From Ephemerocybe angulata (lineage: Eukaryota; Basidiomycota; Agaricomycetes; Agaricales; Psathyrellaceae): a DNA stretch of 64,000 nucleotides. The notes beneath the pieces are model-generated. The model had not been told where the DNA came from and did not search any database. It saw only the letters and a list, made by a program, of their open reading frames with translations. The position numbers and the translations under genes are program-made. Below are positions 45,285-56,345 of the stretch, one piece after another; position 1 is the first letter of the stretch; the number at the start of each line of letters is the position of its first letter. The stretch lies in contig JAACJK010000060.1 in assembly GCA_013368325.1 (NCBI GenBank), positions 682,001 to 746,000 on the forward strand, read 5' to 3'.

Positions 45285-45960
45285 ACGCTCACGGATAATG
45301 TGAACTTGATGGCGATGTACCTCACGAATCAAGTGCGGTCGATCGCGCAGGTCACGAAGGCCGTTGCTGGAGGGGACTTCGACTGATCTTCAATCGCTTC
45401 GCCCATCTTCACTGCCCACAGCTCACTCTGCAAGTAGGAACGATCGCGATCGCCACCACGGCCGTCGCGCGCGGTGACCTTACCCAGAAGATCGGAGGCG
45501 TCTTTGTCTCTGGAGAGATGCTGTCGCTTGTCAGCACCATCAACGACATGATCGACCAGCTCGCCACCTTCGCGGCGGAGGTGAAGAAGGTCGCGAGGGA
45601 AGTCGGAGCGGAGGGTAAGTTGGGAGTGCAGGCGGAGGTTGGGAACGTACAAAGGATTTGGCAGGAGATTACGTGCGTGTTCTGCCCTTTATCTGACGCA
45701 CGTAGACTAACCGTTCGACCTTGTCCTATCCTTTATCTGACGCACGTAGACTAACCGTTCCCTTCGCACAGACTTTCTGTGAACACGATGGCTGGACACT
45801 TGACGGCACCCTACGCACGCCAAATTCGCGAGTTGGACGCCCTTGTGCGGCACCAGAGCAAGGGAGGACGTGCAATGAGGAGAAGGATAAGAATGGTGCA
45901 TTCGACGGGGGGGGGTGGGGGGGCATATGATTGTAAATCCATCTCTGCACTTTGGAAGCT
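45285..45960 (+). pseudogene. NIK1: NIK1/OS-1-type HAMP array, pieces 2 and 3
   Basis: Piece 2 (45287-45385) reads TLTDNVNLMAMYLTNQVRSI and TKAVAGGDF, the direct continuation of the exon at 43420. A stop follows. Piece 3 (from about 45424) reads LTLQVGTIAIATTAVARGDL, then GEMLSLVSTINDMIDQLATF, REVGAEGKLGVQAEVGN and, after an intron, SVNTMAGHLT, which is the last HAMP unit before the coiled coil. The middle HAMP units are missing, as from recombination between repeats. The kinase and receiver domains are absent. A 44-bp tandem duplication sits in the intron (45687-45774), and a run of 9 G, T, 7 G lies at 45907-45923. Confidence 0.9.
45687..45774 (+). repeat. 44-bp tandem duplication
   Basis: ctttatctgacgcacgtaga and the following bases recur 44 nt later within the intron of the NIK1 remnant, just before the exon encoding SVNTMAGHLT. 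Confidence 0.9.
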
Positions 45961-47907
45961 GAGCTGACAGTTCGCAGGTCACTTAGATTCCCTTTAAACG
46001 TGAAACATGGGCGAGATGGAGCAAGTGTCGTGTTACAGTCAGGATCCCCCAGTAGTCGGTAGCCGTAGCTGGTACGTGCCAAAATTCTGGTTGTTGTGAC
46101 GATATGTGGTCCAAAGCACAAGCTTCTTAGCAAAGCGAAAGCATTGAGTTTACACACTGTCTCGGGATCGAGACGGCCAGATTACGAAACGCAAGGAAAA
46201 TGTCACTCTGGAACATAGCAGCTTTCCGGGAGGTATGCGAGGGAACGCTGTGCGCTGGAGGGTGTGGTGGGCCAAGCGCTCAGGGTTGGCGCCCAACCGG
46301 CGTCTCTTCGAAGACTAGATTGCCGGTGTTTGGATCAGAAGATCTTGCACGCCCAACACAACTCGTTCTCCCCAAGTTCTCCCCATGGCGGTTGGTTCTC
46401 CGGTGAGCTCCCATTATATCTACCCCATGCGTCTATCTCACCTCCTTCCCCAAGATTCCGCCTTGGACTGTCCGAACACGGCTCTCCGAACGATCTCCAT
46501 CCCAACAGACGATATTCGATTCCAAGGCCCCACATCATCCTCCTGGCCCTCGATTCTCCGGTGAGCTCGCATTCTGTCCGCCCCATGCGTCTATTTCACG
46601 TTTATTCTCAAGATCCCGCCTCGGACTCCCAAAGTTAGTACCGTAACGACCTCGATCCCGACAGACGGTCATCGATTCGCTGAGGCCCCACTCCTTCCTC
46701 ATAGCTGTCGGTCTGCGACACCGCTCTCCGAATGAGCTCCCACTTTGATTGCCCACCCCTTCATCTTTCAGTTTGGGGATTCTCGCAGGCGTCATTCTCA
46801 GGGACTCAAACTATACCTCCTCCCCCTTTTCGTACGTCCTGCCACCCGTCATCTGTGCAAGGGCCGCCGCTTACCTCCACTTCCCGACTACGACTCGTTG
46901 AAGGGTGCGAAGATACATGTTGGCCGTTGGTCAAACCAGTGATTGGACACGATGCCACTCGGGGCTCGGGTCAATTACAATTGGCCGTTGGTCAAAATCA
47001 GCGATTGGACAGGATGCCACTGGGGGGTCGGGTCAATTACAGTTGGCCGTTGGTCAAACCGGCGATTCGACACGTTGGACACTTACAAAAGTAGCATGGC
47101 TTGCAATCAATTGATTCAAATTAAACAGACCATCTTGAAAGTTGAGTAGCGGGCCCTTCGTGAACGTGGCAACACGGTATTGTATCGTTTTCTTTTCAGG
47201 CCACTGGGACGAGCCTTTCATCGCCGGGCCCTCGACCTCCCGGCGGATCGAATTTATGTCTGTTGTTCGAACCACCATTGACCTCTCAAGTTCCTCCTCT
47301 TGGCAATAGTCCAGAATGCCCAATAGTCAGTACTACCTTCCAATTCGATAGATGTCACGACGAGCGCCTAACGCTGACAATCGGATATGCCCGTGCAATT
47401 ATTCCCAGGATTCAGACTCCGGTATTTGAACCCCCATGTGATGCTGCCACATTTCCTTAGGTCAAGACACGTCTAGCCGTTCTTGTTCCATCGCTCCAAA
47501 CAACGAAGAGTGAGATCGGCCATCTCAACGCAGGTGCTCAGAACGTATTCGATTAACCATGCCGCAGCTCGGACTCAAATTTCCGGGCAGTTGACATAGG
47601 CTAGTCCCTATGATCCTCGCTGCCTTTGTGAACGATAATGGACCGATATCTCCAAGCTTAATGAATCGGACGGCGGAGGCGCACAAAGGCCAGAAACCCT
47701 TTCTTTGAGGTCTATCCAGCCGCGTCTTTGTGTCTGTGGCGGGTTACACTACGTAATCACTTTCAACCTCGCGGCGAAAGCTTTATGTGCGTATTCTTTG
47801 TCTGTCAGTCGTATCTCCAATTAAAGATTCCTCAGACGACCCCTCTCAAACTCCAGACTACACCCCTTCCCAACCCATTATCATCCTTGACCCACCAGTC
47901 TTCCTCG
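45961..47907. other. Intergenic with imperfect tandem repeats
   Basis: No gene is supported. Two degenerate arrays occur: a roughly 165-bp unit at about 46385-46715 (ctccggtgagctc, ccccatgcgtctat, ccgcctTGGACT-like words repeated) and a 61-bp unit at 46920-47080. Confidence 0.6.
46920..47080. repeat. 61-62-bp tandem repeat, 2.6 copies
   Basis: Units start with ttggccgttggtcaaa at 46920, 46981 and 47043 and contain gatgccactcggggctcggg or variants. Confidence 0.9.
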
Positions 47908-49119
47908 ATGTCCCGAACACCTGTCGAATGTAAGCAGTTTGAGTATATCCTGCATGTACGCTACTCACTTCTTGAATCAGGGATTGTTATTGCTATTGCC
48001 TCGCTCCAATCCAACGGACATGGCCCTACCTTAACGGTTCAGGCGATCAAAGACGCGGGTAAGTCGTCGGCGCTCTGGCCCTGGGACGTTCACTTACTAC
48101 TTTCTCAGCCCAGTCTTTGAAGAAGCGAGAAGTTCGAGCCGAAGATTTGTACCTCGCCGACCGGTCAACAAAGTTCTCGCAGAGGCACTTGTAAAACTTG
48201 TGCGTTATGCTTGAATAAGGCTTCGAATCGTCTAACAAGTTATTAGTACTTCGCCGACCTCATTGAAATGCAGAGCTTTCACGAGCTGGAAGAGCCTGAA
48301 ACTGAAGTTACGCTGACTAAGGACGTGTAAGTTCCATGACATACGATTCAAACTACCCTTCGAAAATCTGATTACCACCTCTTGTAGATGGAACAAATTA
48401 CCGAGCACCCATAGCCCGCTCCTGCAATCGGCGGAACATTTCCAGATTCACGAAGCTCAGATCAAGCGCTTCAATGAACTAGTCGTGTTTGTCGATCTTG
48501 AAGCCGAGTACTCTGCTTCCGATGCAGCCTATAACGAGAAGGTAAGGCCCTCCTTCCCTCAGACCATCAAGCGCTAACGGTCCGTTCTAGGTTCGAATAA
48601 TCGCCGACTCGCGCGGTACGATGGCGAACCTCCTAGCAGAGTATAAGGAACTGGTAGAAAGGAAACAGCTCACGGAGGCCGCCCAAGTGCGTATACATTT
48701 CTTCGGCCGGGATCATCTGGCTGAGCTCTATTTAGACTGGAACAGTGCGTCGCATGATTCTTGGGCTCGCGGACTTTCTTGGGCTCGCGGACTATGTCAA
48801 CGGTCCTTTGCTTGAACGTTGGGATAGCAGGATAATCAAGGTTAGTCACTTGATATTTAAGCCATACTCCCCGCTGATGATCCGGAAGGGCGTAGAGCGG
48901 TGCATGGTTGAACTCGACGAGTGGGCTGAAAAGGTGATAGAGAAAGAGGTCAGGAGGAAGGAGTATATCAAAGTTGTATGTGGATCCAAGATCTCCTCCC
49001 GTTTATTTCTGACATTCCTGCAGATGCAGTCCGCGTTAAACGCGGCGTTGGGTCCCGGAAACCACTTGTTATTGATGCAGAGGAATGAGCATTACGAGAA
49101 TTTGGTCTCCAGGGATTAG
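47908..49119 (+). CDS. Multi-exon gene of unknown function
   Basis: Five 5' exons (47908-48058, 48114-48199, 48247-48326, 48388-48541, 48591-48686) join with GT-AG introns in consistent phase to 189 codons, beginning MSRTPVECKQFEYILHVRYS. They include VLAEALVKLYFADLIEMQSF and LAEYKELVERKQL. Further downstream an open frame encodes LERWDSRIIKV, KGVERCMVELDEWAEKVIEK and, across one more intron, a final exon 49024-49119 ending NLVSRD. The link between exon 5 and this part is unclear; an 18-bp in-frame duplication (LGLAD repeated) sits there, at 48760-48795. The protein appears helical and charged. I recognise no domain. It lies 330 bp upstream of RMI1 on the same strand. Confidence 0.5.
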
Positions 49120-49362
49120 GATACATGTTTGCAATTTTTTCGACCCCCCAACGTCATCGTCGCTATTCCCATTCTTTTGTAGTCCTCTGCATTTTCTTCT
49201 GTACTTTTACTGTTTAGCTCTCTTCTAATGTGATCCCCTACACTCTATTACGCGCTTAGCTAGCCTTGAGCCCTCCGAACCCCACTTCAACTTGAGGACG
49301 CCGTGGACGCCGTTTCCCACGTCCACTAATCTAATCAGTTCATTGCGGCAGGCACACGTTAA

Positions 49363-49385
49363 ACCACCACCACCACCACCACCAC
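49363..49385. repeat. (ACC)n microsatellite
   Basis: About eight ACC units lie 65 nt upstream of the RMI1 start codon. Confidence 0.9.
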
Positions 49386-49450
49386 TCGCCTCGCGTCTCA
49401 AGGAACCATAACTTCTGCCGTCCTCGAACCACGAGAAACCTGAAGGCGTA

Positions 49451-50407
49451 ATGGACTCTGTTGCTGTTCCAGCCGAAGTCTTGCAATGGGTAAATAGGAA
49501 CTTCCCCAAACCTAGTGTTGACCAGGTACGGTGACGGACTCCCAAGGATGACATTAATGCGCTGTAATTTGTACCAATTGAGTCGGGTTTCGATAGGATT
49601 GGATTCAAGGCTGCTACAACTGGGCAATTGGGCTGGACGGAGTGCGCCCCAACTCTCAGAAAATACTGGAAACCATACGAATACAGCTCCTTAAATCGAG
49701 CCTCTCCGAGTCCATGGATTCAACCGATGGTCTGCCCAAAGATATCGGGAATTTCAACTCCAATGTATCGTTGTCTGGAGTCCCAACTCTTGTGGAAATC
49801 GTCTCTGTCTCGGAAGTCGGCTCGAGCGCTTTCCAGCTGGATCAGGTCCGTAAGGGCAGAGAAGAACGACTACGAGCGGGCGGCTATGACGAGCACGGTG
49901 AAGGCGACGAGGAAGCTAATTTGGAGGGGGAAGAGGAGGGGGAAGAGGAGGGGGAAGAGGAGGCTGATTTGGAGGTGGAAGGGGAAGGACCGCTTCCCAG
50001 GTACCCCAGGTCGATGCTGGCCTTTGTTCTCTCAGACGGGACTACCCAATTCCAAGCGATGGAGTATAAGACTATACCCCAACTTAGTCTGGCACATACA
50101 CCTCTGGGGTTTAAGCTGCAGCTAAAGGAAGTCAGATTTATTTGTGGGGTCGCTAATCTTGAACCCGACAATGTAATACTCCTTGGAGGGGAATCAGATC
50201 AGAACCAGCACAGGGACTACTACCTTCGTCAAAATCTGCGAGAACGCATGGGGTACGCTGCACACTCCACTGTCCCACTAAGTAGCTAACACCCGTATCT
50301 GTAGGCTTGCTAATGAACCCACGCCAGAATTTGAGGATCCAGAGGGAGAGAATGATGAGAATGGTGGTGCTGGAGCTCTCAGTCCACCGCCCCCCACCCA
50401 CAACTGA
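49451..50407 (+). CDS. RMI1: RecQ-mediated genome instability protein 1 (RMI1)
   Basis: RMI1 is the OB-fold subunit that stabilises the Sgs1/BLM-Top3 complex for dissolving double Holliday junctions. Exons 49451-49525, 49597-50252 and 50305-50407 join in phase (introns 71 and 52 nt) to 277 residues. The N-terminal helices VPAEVLQWVNRNFP and DWIQGCYNW, the IQLLKSSLSESM block and the following GLP are family hallmarks. An acidic insert (EEGEEEGEEE) separates them from the OB-fold strands LAFVLSDGTTQFQAMEYKTI, LPLGFK-like TPLGFKLQLK and EPDNVILLGGE. The C-terminus after LRERMG is short. The TGA at 50405 is followed in the same frame by more than 100 open codons (LPGLEDLDDILLARG...), so the original protein may have been longer or an intron may remove the stop. 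Confidence 0.87.
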
Positions 50408-53400
50408 AAACACGCCATATTCCGAATGCTGCCTGGACTCGAAGATCTTGATGACATCCTCCTCGCCCGGGGTCCCGCTTCCTCGGACTCATCGACTTGT
50501 TCTTCTTCGACCGCCCATCCTTATCCTCCCGCTTCACCGCCACAAGTCGCTACTCTTGCAGTTACACTCACATCCCCACCCCGGTCCACTACCGAGCCAA
50601 CCATCATCTGTAAGCTGTTCGTTGATTTTTTTCACCGTTCCATTCCAACTGATCATCTCCCACTAGTCATCTACCAACTTTCCCGCCGTCAACGCAGGCC
50701 CCTTCGTCCGTCACCTTCATTTTCTTGACTACCCGGTTGTACTGCGCCGTCCACCTGAGTTCGGGGGTCGACGAGGACACCCAAGTACTTATTTCCATCC
50801 TTCCTTCGACGATGACTCCCACCACTCTCGCCAAAAACAAGTGTCCGTGTCCCCCATGTATCTTGTCCCCCCATGTATCTACCAACTTCGACGATTATGA
50901 ACCCTTCTGCTTCGCAAGTGGTCCAGCACGAGAATGAACCTGATGTCGACGCATCGACATTGATACGGTGAGGGGTGCCAGGACAACGGAACGGAAATAT
51001 TTTACACTGATACAGAAACGAACTCTGCGAGTGGCGATGTAAGTGCCACATCGCCACCCACCTTCAAGTTCCACTAGGCCTACGGCCATCCCTCCCAGCC
51101 CAGTTCCCAACCCAACCGTGCATTCCAACTCGCAGAGCCCCAATAGTATGGTTTGAGACTGACCAGCAGTTGGGTGTTTGGATCCAACACTGAGGATGAA
51201 GGAAGGAAGGTAGTAGAGGGGGTCGTGCGTAGACAGGGGTTGGTTGGTGTACATAGAGAGATTACATCTGACAAAGGGTTAGCAGGAGAAGGACATGAAA
51301 GCGCAATTGACAGCTGGGTGGTCCTCTAAATCAATGCATAGTGTAGTTAACTGATTGGCGAAGGTTTCCGGGCGCAGGAAGAATGCCTTTTCTTCGTTCA
51401 TGACCTCCCACTTTTGCTTCGTGATATTCTTCCCAACGGCATCGAACGCATTGTGGTATGGAGGAGTTAACTGTTAGGAAGACTACGCCTGAATGAATTA
51501 TGAACGATCCACAAGCCTGGCTGTGATATGGGGTTGGTATGCTTGCGCGGTGCCTTGTCCCTTTTCCCAATCGAGTATACCCTTCTCCCACCTAGGTTGA
51601 AATGAAATGATTGGCGCCGGGGAAAATCTCGTGTCTCGACAGGCGGAATCACAATTGCCCACCCGCCGTGGCAACACCGTTAGCGTTGTGTATGAGTATG
51701 TCGACCAGCACGATTGGACATGGGCTAGGTAGGTAACGCGAGTTTCATTCCCTCCGACTTCGACTGCTTTATTCAGGAAGGATGTAGTCCAAAACACGAG
51801 GAGATATCTAGGCTTCATTAACAAGCTACGTCGTACGAAACTGAAATGAAGAGAGTCACGATTGTGAAAACACGAGGGGTTTGAATGGTCCGGGGCGTCG
51901 AACCAGAGCCCCTAACCGCCCTGAGTCGGCCGAAGCCGAGGCACGATACAGTGGGATGGGACTGGGGCCATAACACGAGCCTGAAATTAGGATGCCCAAT
52001 CATGAGAACAACAGATGTCGACCAGGATGGTGGGAGCTCACTAAGTTAAATTGCCTTCATGGGAGTTCAGGCGAGTTTCTGGGCCATGCGGCCGAGCTCG
52101 ACGAAACTGGCGGCGGCGCGATCCCGGGATACGTTCTTCCACTTCAGGAGCTTTGAGAGAGTATATCTCTGAGGAGGTGACGGTGAGGCTAACCGTATTC
52201 AGTCGTCATCGTCGCCGAAAGAGCGCAAGAATATGCCCAAGTATGAATATCTGTTCCAACGCCTAAAAGTGACTGCGAGGGATGAGGTAGAAGACGCGTA
52301 GTATTGTGTGAGCTCACCAAGGGGAGGTCTTCCTGAATCGATCCCGTCTCCGGGACTGGACTACCGTGTGCAACGAGCTCCATAGAGCCATCTGTAGGTT
52401 CAGGCAGCACAAGACTTGACCTGAACGTAAATCGGAGAGGTGGCCTGTTAATTACCAAAGCATACGATAACTCACCGTAACACACCTAGCACATCGCAAC
52501 GTGGCCAATACCCGACGACCAGATGCCGCTATGAGGTGCAGGAAGGATGTTGAGGCTGACGAAGACTGAAGTCATCCTCCCAAGGATTGACTGCCCTTCC
52601 CTCTGACTGAAGTCATTCTCCCAAGGGTTAACTGCCCTTCCCTCTGACTGAAGTCATCCTCCCAAGGATTGACTGCCCCTCCCTGTCATTCCTCCCCATC
52701 CCCCAAAACTCTCGTCTCCAGGCCTGGCATTTTGTGAGGAGGTGGCCCATTCTTGGGGTCAAAGGCACTATGTTAGAGGGGATAGAATTAATATAACACG
52801 ATGCAGCAACAGAGATAGATGAGGGGAAGGTGAGGATGCGGTGAGGAGTGAGGAATATGGGTAAGAACGACGAAAGTTAGTTTAGCGCCGATTCCTGGCT
52901 TGAGTTTGGCTGGGACGTACCGGCATTCAATTCAGAGAGGTTGTTTGGCTCACAAGCCCTTGATCAACTTGAATCCGCCGCCGAGGACCGAGGATCGAAC
53001 TCATGCTTGAACTCCCTTCTCCCTCAAGACCTCTTCGCCAACGGTATGCAGTCCTGGACTTTATTATCTAGTACCACCTATCTCATTTTGTAGGATTCGA
53101 CGCCAACAGGACTGGCTGGTCTTCGGGCACCCAGCGTTGACCTAAGGTCAGAGACCAATATGTATCCCAGTCCTTCTAGACCTACTAACTAACCCATTTA
53201 ACACCCCAAACTCGCTCTCAAGGCCCTAACACACGCTTCTCTCCAATGCCCGTCGGCTTGAACACTCTCGACACTTTCGACAACGACCACTCTCGACAAC
53301 GACGCACAGCTCAAGACACTTGGAGGCGCCGATCGACTGGCCCAAGATGTTTACGCCCCCTTCTTTATCAATTATATATCTCTCGAGGCGAAGTACTACC

Positions 53401-53935
53401 CATGCTCGAGTTCTCTCGCTGGCGCAGATCGATACACGCTAGATTTTCACTTCATTCTCTGCGTCCTCGGCCTCGTAACCGGTATGCACGGTTCCCTGAT
53501 TCGTGTGCAGGTTGAAAAGCTCTCGATGTAGGCAGAAGGCATTCAACGCGTTCTCGACGACGACCGACGACGACCGACGCCCTTCACTCGGGCAGCTCAC
53601 ATCACACACATCTGCAACGGGCCTTCAGACATCGTTAGTTCCGTAGACCTTCACCACATATTTTGCTTTTGGGGTATCATGCTTTCTAATTGTTCTCTCG
53701 ACATCTCTTGGGATCGGGGACCCAGAGCCATTGCGAAAGGCGCGCCGGCCCCATCGTTCTCAACTAGCATATTCCAGCGCACTGTGTACGCCAGTCAATC
53801 TTATGCCCAAGTACCTGTTGATTCACCGTTTTATCTTAGATCAGGGTCCTTACACCATTGGCGGCTAGATATGTACCCACAATTCCCCCAAAATCGATCA
53901 TCATTGTTATCAGCCATATGTATATGCAGCATCGA
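50408..53935. other. No supported gene; remnants and a 41-bp repeat
   Basis: The first 320 bp continue the RMI1 frame beyond its stop. Beyond that, short frames only. On the minus strand at about 52070-52180 the text LLKWKNVSRDRAAASFVELG is clearly protein-like but unassigned. On the plus strand at about 53300-53460 GGADRLAQDVYAPFFINYIS and following text also looks coding, without a family. A 3 x 41-bp array lies at 52564-52685. Confidence 0.45.
52564..52685. repeat. 41-bp tandem repeat, three copies
   Basis: Units begin gactgaagtcatcctcccaa at 52564, 52605 and 52646, with two or three substitutions between them. Confidence 0.95.
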
Positions 53936-54817
53936 CTAAACTATGGTACGTTTTATCTTAGCGGCCTTCAGCATATTCTCTGTTAAGAACAGGTAGTCGA
54001 AAGAACGACGGACCACGGTCCCAGCCGTCTCCGACACCTCCGGCTCGAATCGTCCTTCCAGCGGCTGAATCATATACTCCAAGGTGTCGCGAAGTGCGTA
54101 GTTGACTACAGGAGCTTTGCGTGTCTTCATCTCGCAGAAATACGAGGGGCAGGGATGCCTAAAGATGTCAACTGCTTGCTGATCATGGAGGTCAATGTAG
54201 TCGAGGAGCTCTTCCATTTCTTCCTTCGACTTGGGAAGTGATTGGCACTGGCCCTCTTCATGGTTGTGGTGGCTGCCATCGTGCTGCATTGATCGCCGCA
54301 GGTTGTCGAGGAGAGATGTTTCGAACACAGTCAGCAAACACTCTCCGCAGAAGGTGTGTCCGCATTCCAGTCTATTCTTTCGTTTTTAGTCTTTCTAAAG
54401 AAGATGGAGTTCCCTGACTTACACATATGGCTCGTTCATGAAAAAGGTGCATATCTTGCACGTCCCAGTCGCTTCTACAACACGGATACCTGCTTGAAGC
54501 ATTTCGTTGGCGCCAAAAGGCTTCGCCTTTCCTGCATGAGTGTCGCATTGAGCCGTAGAAGGTTGCAGGCCACGGGAACTTGGTAGCGGCCCTGCGCGTG
54601 CAGAGGTAGAAGTTGGGTTGCGACGATAGGGCCGCTGCCTTCCATAGGTCCGTGACACATTCGGGAACCGGGGGGCTGCAAAAAATAGCTCGTCTATGTC
54701 TAGGGGAGCTGCTGGCGAGATCCTCTCCTGAAGACGCTGCGATCTGCGAGTTGGCGTGAGAGGATATGGGCAAGGGCGCCGCCCAGCTTTAGGGGAAGGT
54801 GTTGTGGTCGGGGCCAT
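53936..54817 (-). CDS. RING-type zinc finger protein (paralogue of 33446-34182)
   Basis: Exons 54817-54423 and 54371-53936 join in phase across a 51-nt intron and give 276 residues. The N-terminal 100 residues are basic and Pro/Ser-rich (MAPTTTPSPKAGRRP). The RING begins CKICTFFMNEPYV at the end of exon 1, continues LECGHTFCGECLLTVFE after the intron and closes with CPSYFC after an insert of about 55 residues containing a His-rich run (HDGSHHNHEEGQC). The C-terminal tail (APVVNYALRDTLEYM, then FDYLFLTENM) matches the gene at 33446, and the intron splits the RING at the same residue. An E3 ubiquitin ligase role is inferred from the family. The last pair here is C-x4-C rather than C-x2-C, which may weaken or alter the second zinc site. 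Confidence 0.85.
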
Positions 54818-54850
54818 AATGGAACGTTCTTAGCCTCTCCTACACCGATT

Positions 54851-54868
54851 CATATATATATATATATA
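54851..54868 (-). promoter_or_regulatory. (TA)n run in TATA position
   Basis: About eight TA repeats lie roughly 35-50 nt upstream of the minus-strand ATG at 54817, where a TATA box would be expected. Confidence 0.4.
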
Positions 54869-55179
54869 AGTACTTCTAGCGGTGGCATGGTGGACAATAT
54901 GAAAGGGAATAGACCTATAGCTAGTAGTGCCGAGTGCGGAGGAGCGGATGGGTATAAGTATAAGTAGAAAGGAGTTGTTTGTTTGTGATGTTCTCAGTGG
55001 CATTGACTTGCGTTTAGCCTTCCATGGCAGACTGTCACAAAGCAGCCTCGCAATGTTTGTATTTAGCCATCGAAGAATGTCCATAGAGTCGCGACAGAAT
55101 AAACAGAGACAGATTTGTACCGATACACGAAGGAAGGAAACGACGATATTAAAGTAAAGGGCACTAGAGGAATGAGTAC
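54869..55179. other. Intergenic
   Basis: No feature seen between the RING gene start and the end of the SUN gene. Confidence 0.5.
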
Positions 55180-56345
55180 TTAGATGGAACCCCCGTGGAC
55201 GCAAGTGTCCTTCCCGCCCCAATTGTCTACGACCTCGATGACAAACACGGAATAAAGCCGAGTACATTCTCCCGCTTCCACGTGGAAGACCTGCCTCAGC
55301 CTTGATGAGTGGATATCGAATAGAACTTCAATGACCAACTGAAGCTCATCCTGAGGCAGTAAGTGCCTCGGAAGCGTTTTTGAGCGAGCGAAATGAGAGA
55401 GCTGTAGTCGAGGTTCTGAAGGAGGTTGGGCACATAGGCCTTCCCCTTTTCTTTCCGGAAGTCCCCATATTCGCAATGACTTGGGTGCCTCTGTTTCCAT
55501 CGCCTCAGATAGGTGTTCGTGAAGTGGGTATCCCAAAGAAATGGCGCTTATGTTGGCTGGTCGGTGAAGTTGAATCCCGGCATAGCCAAAGCTCCCAGGG
55601 AAGCGCCAGCACTCCCCAAGGACAGGCGGGTCCTCAAAGATGTACCGAGCCGTTCCCCGCTCATAGGTAGGTTCACGTTTCTTGAAGATGCCTGGCCTGG
55701 AGTTTGGTGACGGATCTGAAGTTAATTCGAGGATAATCTCCGCCTCCACGCCATTAAGCACGAGGTCTCGGCCGGCACCCATATTGACCCCCAAGAGGTC
55801 GTTGATTTGAGCAACCATAGACACGGCCCTCTTCAATTGATTTCCATAGGTCAGAACCTGCGCTTCCAGTGATTTAAACGCGTCCCACAACTGGTATGGT
55901 TGGAGTGGCTCGACCAGAAAGTTCAGCTGAGTGGACCCAGGTATTCCACCCCGGCGAGCCAATGTCGCGATATCTGAGAAGGCGAGGGCGATGTTCCAAG
56001 CCTTTAGCAACACCATGCTCCATTTCAGGAGGGAGACGAACGTTCTCGTGAAGCCTATCAGTAATTCCCAAAAGATCTAGGAGCGCCAGCTTGTCAGAGA
56101 AAGGAAGATTCGGACTTGGAGACAGCACGCACTGTGTTCCGTCTCTGGGAGGGATGAATTTGTACAGTGGAGTTGCTCCTTTTCGAGAAGCTCTTGGCCG
56201 ATGTTCTCTTCGTCCTTGGTGCGTCGACATGTTCGCTCTTCATCAGCTTCTTCTCATCCTGGCGATATGGGAGGACAAGGTGGGAGTCATTTCCAATGAA
56301 TGCGTCTATAGGAAGTCGAACGCGAGGGCCTTGTTGGGCTGGCAT
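55180..56345 (-). CDS. SUN-domain (Sad1/UNC-84) membrane protein
   Basis: SUN proteins sit in the inner nuclear or ER membrane and link it to KASH partners or the cytoskeleton. Exons 56345-56133 and 56076-55180 join in phase across a 56-nt intron to 369 residues. The N-terminal 70 residues are basic (TKRTSAKSFSKRS). Exon 2 opens with a long hydrophobic segment (about residues 72-104: LLIGFTRTFVSLLKWSMVLL) that serves as a membrane anchor. A helical stretch (LWDAFKSLEAQVLTYGNQLK) and the SUN domain follow: DLVLNGVEAEIILELTS, GECWRFPGSFGYAGIQLHRP, ISAISLGYPLHEHL, KSLRIWGL and a final FVIEVVDNWGGKDTCVHGG. That end matches the SUN signature N-W-G with a Cys near the C-terminus. The start could instead be the internal ATG near 56245. 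Confidence 0.83.

Noticed and set aside
48741..48840. An extra exon linking exon 5 of the 47908 gene to its 3' part
   Set aside because: Every GT-AG choice I tried gives a stop or the wrong phase, so I left the link open rather than force it.
51880..51960. Minus-strand B-box-like ggttcgacgcc, possible tRNA
   Set aside because: The five-base T stem does not pair properly and no cloverleaf could be drawn.
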